Origin: Amycolatopsis rifamycinica
GTDB taxonomy: Bacteria > Actinomycetota > Actinomycetes > Mycobacteriales > Pseudonocardiaceae
Direction: 5' to 3'
Assembly (NCBI RefSeq): GCF_000695625.1
Contig: NZ_JMQI01000024.1
Location: forward strand, 186,001-250,000
Length of the DNA: 64,000 nt
Each line of letters starts with the position of its first letter. The stretch's first letter is position 1. Shown here piece by piece: positions 32,618 to 41,467 of the stretch. The position numbers were made by a program, and so were the translations under genes. Under the pieces are notes generated by a model. It was given only the letters and a program-made list of their open reading frames with translations. It did no database searches and was not told where the DNA came from.

Positions 32618-35600
32618 ATGACCACGGGTGACGACGGCCACGGCGAGGCCGATCCGGAGTTCGGCGCGTGGGTCGCGGCCTTCGACGACGCCGTGGACCG
32701 GAGCACCGAAGGTTCGCGCGAAGCCCTCGACGAGGTCGTCGAACTCGGCGAGACGCTGGCGGCGGTGTTCGCCGGAGAAGGCGACTCGACCGCGTTCGCG
32801 CACGTGCGCTACCTCCAGGGCCTCGCGCACCTCGACCTCTTCGACCACGCGGTGGCGGCCGCGGACGGACCGGTCGACGACCACCACCGCGAGCAGGCCA
32901 TCGCCGCGTTCCGGGAGGTCCGGACGCTGCCCGTCGACGAGGCCGTCGGCCTGGACGCCGCCCTGCGCCTCGGCCTGCTCGCGTCCCACCGCATCCTGCG
33001 GAACGGGACGTGGTCGGCGGCCGAACTGGACGACGCGCTCGAGGCGCTGAGCACCGGCAGGCCCGCCGCCGCCGCGTCGGGACCGGACCTCGAGCGGCTG
33101 ACGTCCTTCCGGCTCGGCCTGCTGCGGGCGACCCGGTACCTGGGCGACGGCGGTGACGCCGAGGACCACGCCGAAGCGGTGCGCGAGCTTACGGCGATCA
33201 CGGAGGACCCGGCGGCCGAGACGAACGCGAAGGACGCCGCCCGGCTGTTCCTCGCCCAGCTCGCGCTGGGCGCCGCGCTACCGCGGGAACTGCGCACCGG
33301 ACCGGCGGCCCTCAGCCCCGAAGCCGTCGAGGCCGCCCGGTCCGACGGCCTGCACGCCGCGGTCGGCGAACGGCTCGGCGTGGCACTGGAGCACCTGGAC
33401 GCGGTGTCGCCCGAGGCGACGGCCGGGCCGATGGCCTCGCTCATCGGCGGAATGCGCGCGATGGCGAAACTGAGCGCGGCTTCCGGCACCGCGACCGCCG
33501 ACGAGCTCGGGGCGGCGGCCGAGTTCCTGGCCGAAGCGCGGCAGGACGAAGCGCCCGGCTCGGCGAGCTCGGCTGTGCTGTCGATGACCGGCGCCGCCCT
33601 CGACGTCGTGCGCAATCGGCTGACCGGCACGGCCCCGGCGTCGTTGGCCCCCGTCGACGAGATGCTCGACGCTCTCGGCCGACTCACCGGGCACCCGGTG
33701 ACACCGATGCTCCAGAACCTGATCGGCGAAATCGCACCGGAGCAGTCGCGGCAGTCGCTGCTGTCGCTGCCCTCCAGAGAGGACCTGGAGTCGACCATCG
33801 CGCAGCTGGAACGGGTGCTGGCCGAACTGCCCGACCACCCGGCCCGGACCCGCAACCTCTGCTCCCTCGCGGTGGCGGGGGTCCACCACGCCGTCCGGGA
33901 AAAGTCCATGACCGGCGTGCGCCGCGTCCGGGACGTGCTGGTGCGGGCCAGGGACCGGCCGACGGCCTCGCCGTCCGACGCGGGCATCCTTTCCCTCATC
34001 TCGGCCTGGGTGGAAGCGGTCCTGGCCATCTCCACCCACGACACGGGGCTGATGAACAGCGCCATCGCCCGCATCCAGCAGGCCTCGGCCCAGCTGCCAC
34101 CGGAGCACGAACTGCACCCCCTGCTGGCCCCGCAGATCGGCGCCCTGCTCGCCCAGCGGTACCTCATCACGCGCGATCTCGGCGACCTGGAGGCCCTGCA
34201 GCTCTTCATGGGTGAACCGGCACCGGGCCGCTCCCCGGCGGACGGCGAACCCCCGGCGACGGACTGGATGGCGCGCATCATGAGCATCATCGGCGCGCTC
34301 GCCGCCCCTGCCGGCCTGACCGCTGGGAAGCTGGACGAGCTGCTGGACGAGCTCGACGAGGTCGTGGACTCGATTCCGGCGGACCAGTGGCGGGTCTACG
34401 ACTGGAGCCGGCTGCGACCGGCCCTGACCATGCTGCGGAGCGCCCTGACGGGCAAGGAACCCGGCTTTCCCACCGGCGGCCCCGCCCTGGACGCCTTCCG
34501 GGCCGCGGCCGACGCCGTCGGGGCGCCCGGTGACGAAAGCCTGTTCGGGTCGCGGTCCGAGGCGGCCATGGCCCACCTCGGCGTCGGTATCGCCGAACGG
34601 AACGAAGCGCGGATCAGCGCCGCGATCGCGTTACTCACCGAAGAATGCCTGCAGCCCTCGGAGTTCCTCGGGCAACAGCTCGCCCACCTCGGGTCGCTCG
34701 GTTTCGCGCTGCGGGTCCGGTACGCCCACTGGCGGCGGCCGCAGGACATCGACGCCTCGATCGTCTGGCTCGAAGAAGCCCGGCTGCTGGCCCTCGGCGA
34801 ACCGGGCCTGAGCGACACCGCCGCGCTGTACAACACGCTCGGCGAGAGCTACCACGCCCGCGGGGACCGCGCGCGCCGCGACCACGTCCGCGCCGTCGAA
34901 GCCGGCCTCGAGGGGCTGCGCGCGCGGATGCGGGACGTATTGGTTCAGACCACCGCGGCGCACGCGCTCAGCACCGCGCAGCGCGCCGAGGGCGAAGCCG
35001 TCACGGTCGCCCGCTGGTGCCTCGACGCGGACGACGTCCCGGCCGCGGCCCACGCGCTCGAACTGGGGCGGGCCATGGTGCTGCACTCGGCGACCGTGGA
35101 GGCCGACACGGCCGCGCTGCTGCGGGAGGCCGGTCACCCGGAGCTGGCCGAGCGCTGGGCGGCCCAGCCGGGCGAGGACTCCACCACCGCCGCGTTCGCC
35201 GGCCCGGTGGCGGCCATGAGCGTCCCCGACACCTTGCGCCGCGAAGTCCTGCAGGCCGTCGAAGGCACCGAAACCGAACGCCGCCTGCTGTCCCCACCCA
35301 CCGTCGCGGACATTTCCGCCGCGCTCCGCGGCGCCGGGGCCGCTGCGCTGGTCTACCTCGTCCCGAGGGACGAAGGTGCCGGCTACGCCCTGATCGTCCC
35401 GGACCGCGGACCGGCCCGCGAGCTCCCGCTGCCGTACCTCGCCGTCACCCGCAACGGGCCGGTCGAGCAGTTCGAACGCGCGCAACGGGCGCTGCAGCGG
35501 TTCGACCGCACCGACGTCACCGGGGAGCGCGCCCGCCGCCGGTGGGACGACGCCGCGGCCGCGCTCGCCGGCTGGGCGTGGCGGGCCGCGATCGGGCCGA

Positions 35601-36454
35601 TCCTCGGCGCCGTCCCCCCGTCCGGGCGCCGGGGCGTGCCGCGCGTGGTCCTCGCGCCGGTCGGACGGCTCGGCGGGGTGCCCTGGCACGCCGCGCGGCG
35701 TGCGGACGGCGACGGTGTCCGCTACGCCTGCCAGGACGCGATCATCACCTACGCCGCGTCCGCCCGGCAGTTCGTCGACGCGTGCCGGCGGGGACCGCGC
35801 CGCTGGGCCGAGGCGCCCGCGCTCGTCGCCGCGGCCGAAGACCTGGAGTGGAGCCGGCAGGAAGTCCGTGAGCTGCGGAACTTCTACCCGGACGCCGACT
35901 TCGGCGACGGCGAGCCGCCCACCCCCGCCCAGGTGCTCGACCGGCTGCCGCGCGCGAACTCCGCCGGTGCGTCGCTGCTGCACCTGAGCTGCCACGCCCG
36001 CCGGACCGAGCCGCCGATCGACTCCTACCTCCAGCTCGCCGGCGGGGCGCCGCTGTCCGTGCGCCGGATCCTGCGCCAGGCGGCCGCCCGCCCGGCCGGC
36101 CGGCCCGGGGCCCTCGTCGTCCTCGCCGCCTGCGCGAGCGACCTGACGGGCAGCTCCCCGGACGAGGCGCTGACCCTGGCGACCGCGTTCCTCGCCGGCG
36201 GCGCGGCGGGCGTGGTCGGCACCCGGTGGCCGGTCGAAGACCGCCGGACCGCGTTGTTCATGCTGGTGTTCCACCACTACCTCAACGCCGGCTACCCCGA
36301 GCCGGCCACGGCGCTGCGCGCCGCGCAGCTGTGGATGCTCGATCCCGGCCGCCGGCTGCCCCGCCGGATCACCGGGCTGCCGGCCGGGGAGGAGCGGCGG
36401 CCCGGCCATGAAACGATCGGGGCCTGGGCCGCGTTCACCTACCAGGGCCTGTGA
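32618..36454 (+). CDS. CHAT-domain (caspase-like) protease with long helical repeat N-terminus
   Basis: A 1278-residue cytosolic protein. Residues 1 to about 950 are helical and poorly conserved, with stretches resembling degenerate TPR (for example around GESYHARGDRARRD). The C-terminal CHAT domain (about 960-1278) carries the caspase-type dyad: H1126 in LHLSCHA and C1172 in VVLAACAS. It also shows GTRWPVEDRRTALFMLVFHH and a typical end (ETIGAWAAFTYQGL). CHAT proteases are clan CD peptidases used in bacterial programmed responses, often beside partner NTPases. ATG 32618 was chosen, but TTG 32597 is in frame and the ribosome site is weak. The Hsp70 gene follows after 16 nt, so the two are co-transcribed. 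Confidence 0.85.
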   Translation: MTTGDDGHGEADPEFGAWVAAFDDAVDRSTEGSREALDEVVELGETLAAVFAGEGDSTAFAHVRYLQGLAHLDLFDHAVAAADGPVDDHHREQAIAAFREVRTLPVDEAVGLDAALRLGLLASHRILRNGTWSAAELDDALEALSTGRPAAAASGPDLERLTSFRLGLLRATRYLGDGGDAEDHAEAVRELTAITEDPAAETNAKDAARLFLAQLALGAALPRELRTGPAALSPEAVEAARSDGLHAAVGERLGVALEHLDAVSPEATAGPMASLIGGMRAMAKLSAASGTATADELGAAAEFLAEARQDEAPGSASSAVLSMTGAALDVVRNRLTGTAPASLAPVDEMLDALGRLTGHPVTPMLQNLIGEIAPEQSRQSLLSLPSREDLESTIAQLERVLAELPDHPARTRNLCSLAVAGVHHAVREKSMTGVRRVRDVLVRARDRPTASPSDAGILSLISAWVEAVLAISTHDTGLMNSAIARIQQASAQLPPEHELHPLLAPQIGALLAQRYLITRDLGDLEALQLFMGEPAPGRSPADGEPPATDWMARIMSIIGALAAPAGLTAGKLDELLDELDEVVDSIPADQWRVYDWSRLRPALTMLRSALTGKEPGFPTGGPALDAFRAAADAVGAPGDESLFGSRSEAAMAHLGVGIAERNEARISAAIALLTEECLQPSEFLGQQLAHLGSLGFALRVRYAHWRRPQDIDASIVWLEEARLLALGEPGLSDTAALYNTLGESYHARGDRARRDHVRAVEAGLEGLRARMRDVLVQTTAAHALSTAQRAEGEAVTVARWCLDADDVPAAAHALELGRAMVLHSATVEADTAALLREAGHPELAERWAAQPGEDSTTAAFAGPVAAMSVPDTLRREVLQAVEGTETERRLLSPPTVADISAALRGAGAAALVYLVPRDEGAGYALIVPDRGPARELPLPYLAVTRNGPVEQFERAQRALQRFDRTDVTGERARRRWDDAAAALAGWAWRAAIGPILGAVPPSGRRGVPRVVLAPVGRLGGVPWHAARRADGDGVRYACQDAIITYAASARQFVDACRRGPRRWAEAPALVAAAEDLEWSRQEVRELRNFYPDADFGDGEPPTPAQVLDRLPRANSAGASLLHLSCHARRTEPPIDSYLQLAGGAPLSVRRILRQAAARPAGRPGALVVLAACASDLTGSSPDEALTLATAFLAGGAAGVVGTRWPVEDRRTALFMLVFHHYLNAGYPEPATALRAAQLWMLDPGRRLPRRITGLPAGEERRPGHETIGAWAAFTYQGL

Positions 36455-36470
36455 CCGGAAAGGTGGAGGA

Positions 36471-38081
36471 ATGCCGGTGGAGACGACGTTCGGGATCGAC
36501 CTCGGCACGACGCATTCGTGCATCGCGTCGGTGGACGAAGCGGGGAAGGCCGTCGTCATCCGGAACTCCCTCGGCGAGGAGACCACGCCGTCGGTGGTGT
36601 ACTTCGAACCCGGAAAGCGCGTCACCGTGGGGACTTCCGCGAAGCACGCCGCCGTGCTCACCCCGCACCTGGTCGCCCAGCTGACGAAACGGCTGATCGG
36701 CGTCAGCGACGTCGCCGGGACCTACCACGGTCAGACCTACTCGCCGGAGGAGGTCGGCGCGCTGATCCTGCGGGAGCTGGTCCGGTCCGTGCGGGAGAAC
36801 ACCGGGCAGCGGGTCGAGGACGTCGTGATCACCGTTCCCGCGTACTTCGGGGTGGCGCAGAAGGAAGCGACCCGGCAGGCCGGCAAGATCGCCGGGCTGC
36901 GGGTGCTCGACGTCCTGCCCGAGCCGGTCGCCGCCGCGCTGCACTACCAGACGCTGCACACCGGCACCGGCGTCCGCCACCTGCTCGTGTGCGACCTCGG
37001 CGGCGGCACCTTCGACACTTCGGTCATCCGCCTCGACGGCGACGACGTGCGGACGGTGTGCACCGGCGGCGACGGCCGGCTCGGCGGGGCGGACTGGGAC
37101 CAGCGCGTCCGCGCGCACCTGTTGTCCTGCTTCACCGAGGAGCACCCGGACCTGGACCCGACCCGGGACGAGGCGTTCCTGCAGGACCTCGCGACCATCG
37201 CCGAAAAGCTGAAGAAGGACCTGAGCAGCGCCGAAGCCCGCCGGGCGGCGCTGCGGTTCGGGGGCGCGGTCACCCGCGTCGAACTGACCAGGGCGAAGCT
37301 GGAGGAGCTCACCGCGGACCTGCTGGACCGCGTCGTGGACGTCACCGAGCAGACCGTCGCCACGGCGAAGGCCCAGGGGGTGCCGTCGTTCGACGACGTC
37401 ATCCTGGTGGGCGGCATGGCGAAGATGCCGGCCGTGGCGGACCGGCTCGAGCGGAAACTGGGCCTGCGCGGCCGGCTGCACGAGCCCGAGGTCGCGGTCG
37501 CGAAGGGCGCGGCCCTCTACGCCGTGCTGCGCCGCGTCCAGGACGGCGCGACCGCGCACCGCGTCGCCGACCAGCTCGGGCTGAGCACCGACCAGGTGGA
37601 GAGCCTGGCCACGAAGAAGGTCACGGGCGTGGTGCCGAAGGCGTTCGGCGTGATGGCGGTCGACGCGAGCGACCCGCTCGCCCTCACCGACCCGCTGCGG
37701 GCGCGCAAGATGATCGCGCACCTGTTGCCGGCCAACACCCCGCTGCCCGCGGACTCCGGCCCGTTCCCGTTCGCGGTGGCGGTCGACAAGCAGCGGATGG
37801 TGGAGATCGAGGTCTGGGAGCAGGCGGGCGAGTTCGAGTCGGAGGAGCTGTCGGAGAACGTCCGCATCGGCCGCGGCCGCCTGCGCAACCTCCCACCCCG
37901 CCCGGCGGGCTCCCCGTTCGAGGTCACGTTCTTCATGTCGGAGACGGGAACGCTGACGGTCCACGCGATCGAGCCGGCGTCGGGCGCCGAGGTCCGCTTC
38001 GACCTCCAGATCGGCGGCATGGACGCGGCGGCGGTCCAGAAGGCCCGCACGGACATCGCGCGGCACGAAGTCCAGGGCTGA
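36471..38081 (+). CDS. Hsp70-family ATPase, partner of the CHAT protease
   Basis: A 536-residue Hsp70-like protein. The nucleotide-binding domain is complete: FGIDLGTTHSCIASVDEAGK, VITVPAYFGVAQKEATRQAG, LLVCDLGGGTFDTSVI, VILVGGMAKMPAV. Between it and the substrate-binding beta domain lies an extra ~40-residue segment (ADQLGLSTDQVESLATKKVT) before VVPKAFGVMA. The protein stops soon after the beta domain, so the alpha-helical lid of DnaK (about 610-640 residues) is missing. The ribosome site is aaggtggagga directly before the ATG. It ends 6 nt from the convergent stop of the big - strand operon. This is a specialised Hsp70, not the housekeeping DnaK. Confidence 0.9.
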   Translation: MPVETTFGIDLGTTHSCIASVDEAGKAVVIRNSLGEETTPSVVYFEPGKRVTVGTSAKHAAVLTPHLVAQLTKRLIGVSDVAGTYHGQTYSPEEVGALILRELVRSVRENTGQRVEDVVITVPAYFGVAQKEATRQAGKIAGLRVLDVLPEPVAAALHYQTLHTGTGVRHLLVCDLGGGTFDTSVIRLDGDDVRTVCTGGDGRLGGADWDQRVRAHLLSCFTEEHPDLDPTRDEAFLQDLATIAEKLKKDLSSAEARRAALRFGGAVTRVELTRAKLEELTADLLDRVVDVTEQTVATAKAQGVPSFDDVILVGGMAKMPAVADRLERKLGLRGRLHEPEVAVAKGAALYAVLRRVQDGATAHRVADQLGLSTDQVESLATKKVTGVVPKAFGVMAVDASDPLALTDPLRARKMIAHLLPANTPLPADSGPFPFAVAVDKQRMVEIEVWEQAGEFESEELSENVRIGRGRLRNLPPRPAGSPFEVTFFMSETGTLTVHAIEPASGAEVRFDLQIGGMDAAAVQKARTDIARHEVQG

Positions 38082-38087
38082 CGGCGG

Positions 38088-38880
38088 TCACCAGAAGGAT
38101 TCGAGCTTGCCGTCCCCGCCGGGTTCCGGCCAGCGCAGGACCATGTCGACCTTCTCCCGCCGATCGAGGTGACGGGACTGCTCGTCACCTCGGTCCGCTC
38201 GTCCAGTGTGGACTTCGGCACCGGGAAACCCACGGCGCGGTAGAGGGCCGGCCGGTTGGTCAGCACGGCCACCTCGCAATAGTCGGCGGAAGCCCGGCAG
38301 ATCTCCCGGTAGGCTCAGTGCGCGGCCAGCACAGCAGCAGCCATTGGCAGCTGTCCACCCGCAGTCCGTGCCGCAGCCGGATGCGGTGCTGCACGGCAGC
38401 GAAGACATTGGCCAGCCGCGTCGATTCGAGGGGAACGTCGTCGCGCTGGGCGAGTGCGGCGAAGGCCTTGCCGTGGGGAACCCCTTGCGGGTACCACCGG
38501 CCGCGGTTCGGCCGTCCACGCTTGGCCCGGCCGGCGTGGTGGGTCCGCGCGATCCGCTGGAATTCTCCGCCCGGTCTTCGCCACCACCAACCCCGGCCGC
38601 ACAGCAGCCCGAGCGTCCAGCGCGGGAAGGAGAGGATGACCGCCGAGACGAGGAGCACGCCACCGAAGAACAGCAAGCCGGGCAGCAGCGCCGAAGGCCA
38701 GTGTCCGGAAAGGACACCACACAGGTCGCGGCCACCGCTCGGGCAGGCCGGCATCGGCTGCGGGTGAAACCGCCAGAGAATCACCAGTCCCACGAGCCAG
38801 AACACCGTCGAGGCCAGGGAGACGGCCGCCAGCAGCCGGCCGGCGAACGGGCTGAGCAATTCCGTGAGGAACTTGGTCAT
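38088..38880 (-). pseudogene. Membrane protein gene with two frameshifts, last gene of the GTPase/Hsp70 operon
   Basis: ATG 38880 opens MTKFLTELLSPFAGRLLAAV with two predicted membrane helices (STVFWLVGLVILWRF, LLPGLLFFGGVLLVSAVIL). A soluble domain then runs to DSCQWLLLCWP. Sense continues in other frames: AYREICRASADYCEVAVLTN after a break near 38314, and DRREKVDMVLRWPEPGGDGK to the stop at 38088 after a break near 38165. Each break would be mended by one extra G (in gagcc and tcgat). The gene is either a recent pseudogene or intact with two homopolymer sequencing errors. The restored product would be about 264 residues, a two-helix protein with a cytosolic domain. It follows the small Cys/His protein gene by 8 nt. 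Confidence 0.7.
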
Positions 38881-38888
38881 CGACCCTC

Positions 38889-39107
38889 CTACGGCCGGCG
38901 CAGGCCACGACCGGCCGGACCCGCCTCGCGGCCGGGCCGGAGAACCAGCCGCCGCCGGGGATGCGCCGCTGTCGTCTTCTCCGGGCATACCCCGTCGGCG
39001 AGCGGCGCGTCCGGGTAGCCCAGCTCCTGGTGCTCGCAGTGCTCGTGCGGGCACATCCAGACCGTCGTGGGCAACGGAAACTGCGGCGGCAGCGGAATCG
39101 GCAACAT
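38889..39107 (-). CDS. Small Cys/His-containing protein (possible zinc-binding), 72 residues
   Basis: The ATG overlaps the stop of the vWA gene by one base (TGATG), so translation is probably coupled. The product begins with a Pro-rich stretch (MLPIPLPPQFPLPTT), then WMCPHEHCEHQELGYPDAPL and a third Cys in GVCPEK, ending in a basic tail. The cluster of three Cys and three His could hold one zinc ion. Too short for family assignment; supported mainly by its place within the tightly packed operon. Confidence 0.6.
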   Translation of the reverse strand: MLPIPLPPQFPLPTTVWMCPHEHCEHQELGYPDAPLADGVCPEKTTAAHPRRRLVLRPGREAGPAGRGLRRP

Positions 39108-39739
39108 CACTCCCCCGTTCCCCGCCGCGCGGCTCGGCTCAATCCCGTGGCCATCGACGCGATGCCCGTGCGGATCGACTTCTCGTCCGCGATCAGGCGG
39201 CGCTCGTCCCGCTGTCCCGGGCACGCCAGTGCCGACAACGCCGACGTCGCTCCCGGTCCCAGCCCGCGCACGATGATCCGGACGCCCGACGCGCACAGGC
39301 CGCGGGCCAGCTCCTTCGCCCGCGCGGGGTCGCCCACGTCTCCGTCGCCGAAGACGCACAGCACCCGGTCGCCCGGCAGGGGGGCCAGGTCGCGGCCGGC
39401 CACTTCGAGCGTCGGCACCAGGTTCGTGCCGCCGTGCGAGAACGCCTCGCCGAGGCGGTCGGTCAGGGCCGCCTGGGACGCGCCCGGCGGTACGTACTCG
39501 GCGATCTCGTGGTTCCACAGGACCAGCCCGCAGTCGTAGCGGGCCGCGAAGGCCTCGGCCAGGAACTGCTCGCCGCCCGCGATCGCCTCCGTCAGCCGGG
39601 GACCTGCCATCGAGCCGCTGACGTCGAGGCACAGCAGCACCGTCGAGCGGTACTTCGCCCGCAGGGCCGCGAAGTGCGGTCCCGGCGGCGACTGCGTCAG
39701 GCCGGCGCCCTCGAACCGCTTGCGGACCCATTCGCTCAT
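39107..39739 (-). CDS. von Willebrand factor A (vWA) domain protein
   Basis: A 210-residue protein consisting mostly of one vWA domain. The metal-ion-dependent adhesion site is intact: D39-V-S-G-S (CLDVSGSMAG), a Thr in SHGGTNLVPTL and the acidic segment VFGDGDVGDPAR. It has no signal peptide and should act in the cytosol. In NTPase-based bacterial systems vWA proteins usually serve as adaptors binding partner proteins through the MIDAS metal. ATG 39739 has ggagac 4 nt upstream and lies 19 nt behind the Hsp70 stop. The stop overlaps the next start. Confidence 0.88.
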   Translation of the reverse strand: MSEWVRKRFEGAGLTQSPPGPHFAALRAKYRSTVLLCLDVSGSMAGPRLTEAIAGGEQFLAEAFAARYDCGLVLWNHEIAEYVPPGASQAALTDRLGEAFSHGGTNLVPTLEVAGRDLAPLPGDRVLCVFGDGDVGDPARAKELARGLCASGVRIIVRGLGPGATSALSALACPGQRDERRLIADEKSIRTGIASMATGLSRAARRGTGE

Positions 39740-39758
39740 CGCGTCTCCTGACCGACCG

Positions 39759-41279
39759 TCACTGCCGGACGGTGAGGGCGCCGAGCGAGCCGGCCAGCCG
39801 CCGGGTCGACTCGGCGTCGACCACACCGTCGATGTACGCCTCGAGTTCGAGCACCCGGCCGCTCTCCGGGTCCTTCGCGGTGACGCCGAGCAGCCCGTCC
39901 TCGTCGACCCGCAGGGTGACTTCGACGCGGGAACCGGCCGCCAGCGGCGGCAGGCCGGTGAGCTCGCCGTCGAGCACGCGGCGGTTGTCGGCCACCTCGG
40001 CCGACGGCAGCTCGCCCGCCTGCTCGTAGACCTGCACGCGGACGGCGTCCTGGTGGTCGGCCACCGTGCAGAACGCGGCCGTCGCGGTCGCCGGCAGCGG
40101 CGCGTTGCGGTGCACCACGTGGACCACCGCCTGCCGCGTGCCGCTCGGGTCGTGGCTGTCCTCGACCAGGATCCCGAAGCTGCGCGGCACCACCGACCGC
40201 GTCGCGCGGCGGGCCCGGGCGCGGCCGGCCAGCTCGGCGGCCCGGATCGCCGCCCCGCGGACGACGGCGTGGTCGGGGTCCACGAGCCGGGGCCGCCGGC
40301 CCAGCCGGGCCTCGATCGCCGCCGCTACAGCGGGCATCCGGCTCGAGCCGCCGACGAGCACCACCTCGTGGACGCGGAGGACCCCCTTGCCCGCGGCGGC
40401 GGACAGCACCCGCTCGACGATCGCGAGCGTGCGCTCGACCAGGTCGGCGCCGAGCCGTTCCAGCGCCGCCCGGTCGAACGGCACGGTCACCCGCCGCCCC
40501 GCGCAGCACAGGGGAACCGGCCGGCCCGTCCGCACGCTCAGGTCCTTCTTGACCGCTTCCGCCGTCGCGCGCACCTCGTGCGGGAACGCGTCGTCGTCGT
40601 ACGGGTCGATGCCGGGTGCCGCCGTGGTGAAGCTTTCGAGGAGGAAGTCCGCGATCCGCTCGTCCCAGTCGGCGCCGCCGAGCCTGCTGTCTCCGTCGGT
40701 CGCCACGACCTGGGCGCCGTCCCGGCCGACGCGCAGCACCGTCGTGTCGAACGTGCCGCCGCCGAGGTCGTAGACGAGCACGACGCTCCCGGGCCGCGCG
40801 GTGACGCCGTAGTGCAGCGCGGCCGCGACCGGTTCGCTGAGCAGCTCCAGCACTTCGATCCCGGCCAGCCGCGCCGCCTGGAAGGTCGCTTCCCGTTCCC
40901 GCGCCCCGAAGTACGCCGGGACGGTGACGACCGCCCGGACCACCTCGCCCGCCCCCGCACCCAGGTGGCGGCGCGCGTCCTGCACCAGGCTGCGCAAGAT
41001 CAGCGCGGACACCGACTCCGGCGTGTGCGCGACGTCGTGGAACAGCAGCTCGAAGTCCTCGCCCATCCGGCGTTTGACGAGCGCCACGGCGTTGTCCGGG
41101 TCGGCCGCCCCGGCGGTGCGGGCCGCGGCGCCGACCAGCGCCTCGGTGGCCGACGCGAAGTACACCACCGACGGCGTCGCCGGCTCGCCCAGCAGGTTCG
41201 GCAGCACTTCCGGCTGCCCGTCCGCGCCGGCCGCGGCGACGGCCGAGAACGTGGTGCCGAGGTCGATGCCGAGGATCAC
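39759..41279 (-). CDS. Hsp70-family ATPase (second paralogue)
   Basis: A 506-residue Hsp70-like protein with GIDLGTTFSAVAAAGADGQ, AVVTVPAYFGAREREATF, LVYDLGGGTFDTTVLRV and VVLVGGSSRMPAV. Compared with DnaK it lacks the helical lid and ends at LAGSLGALTVRQ, a few residues after the beta substrate domain (VTLRVDEDGLLGVTAKDPES). The GTG start at 41279 overlaps the stop of the small membrane protein (GTGA). The vWA gene follows after 19 nt. It is clearly diverged from the other two Hsp70s in the window, so this is not a recent duplication. Confidence 0.9.
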   Translation of the reverse strand: MILGIDLGTTFSAVAAAGADGQPEVLPNLLGEPATPSVVYFASATEALVGAAARTAGAADPDNAVALVKRRMGEDFELLFHDVAHTPESVSALILRSLVQDARRHLGAGAGEVVRAVVTVPAYFGAREREATFQAARLAGIEVLELLSEPVAAALHYGVTARPGSVVLVYDLGGGTFDTTVLRVGRDGAQVVATDGDSRLGGADWDERIADFLLESFTTAAPGIDPYDDDAFPHEVRATAEAVKKDLSVRTGRPVPLCCAGRRVTVPFDRAALERLGADLVERTLAIVERVLSAAAGKGVLRVHEVVLVGGSSRMPAVAAAIEARLGRRPRLVDPDHAVVRGAAIRAAELAGRARARRATRSVVPRSFGILVEDSHDPSGTRQAVVHVVHRNAPLPATATAAFCTVADHQDAVRVQVYEQAGELPSAEVADNRRVLDGELTGLPPLAAGSRVEVTLRVDEDGLLGVTAKDPESGRVLELEAYIDGVVDAESTRRLAGSLGALTVRQ

Positions 41280-41467
41280 ACCGCACTCCACCCCAGGCCG
41301 GTCCAGGCCCGGCGCAGGTGCGCGGCCCAGGACAGCACTTCCCGCCACCACTCGGGGAACGCGCCGGCGACGACCAGAGCCGTCACGGCCAGCAGCGCCA
41401 GCACGACCGCGATCAGCACCACGCGATAGGTCGCGTAGGCGGGCGGCAACGCCTTGAACGCCCTCAT
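41276..41467 (-). CDS. Small single-span membrane protein, 63 residues
   Basis: MRAFKALPPAYATYR is followed by one strong membrane helix (VVLIAVVLALLAVTALVVAG) and an amphipathic C-terminal segment (FPEWWREVLSWAAHLRRAW). The ATG overlaps the double-GTPase 2 stop (ATGA), and the stop overlaps the Hsp70 GTG (GTGA). This coupling on both sides strongly supports it as a real gene. It could tether the complex to the membrane. No family is recognised. Confidence 0.72.
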   Translation of the reverse strand: MRAFKALPPAYATYRVVLIAVVLALLAVTALVVAGAFPEWWREVLSWAAHLRRAWTGLGWSAV

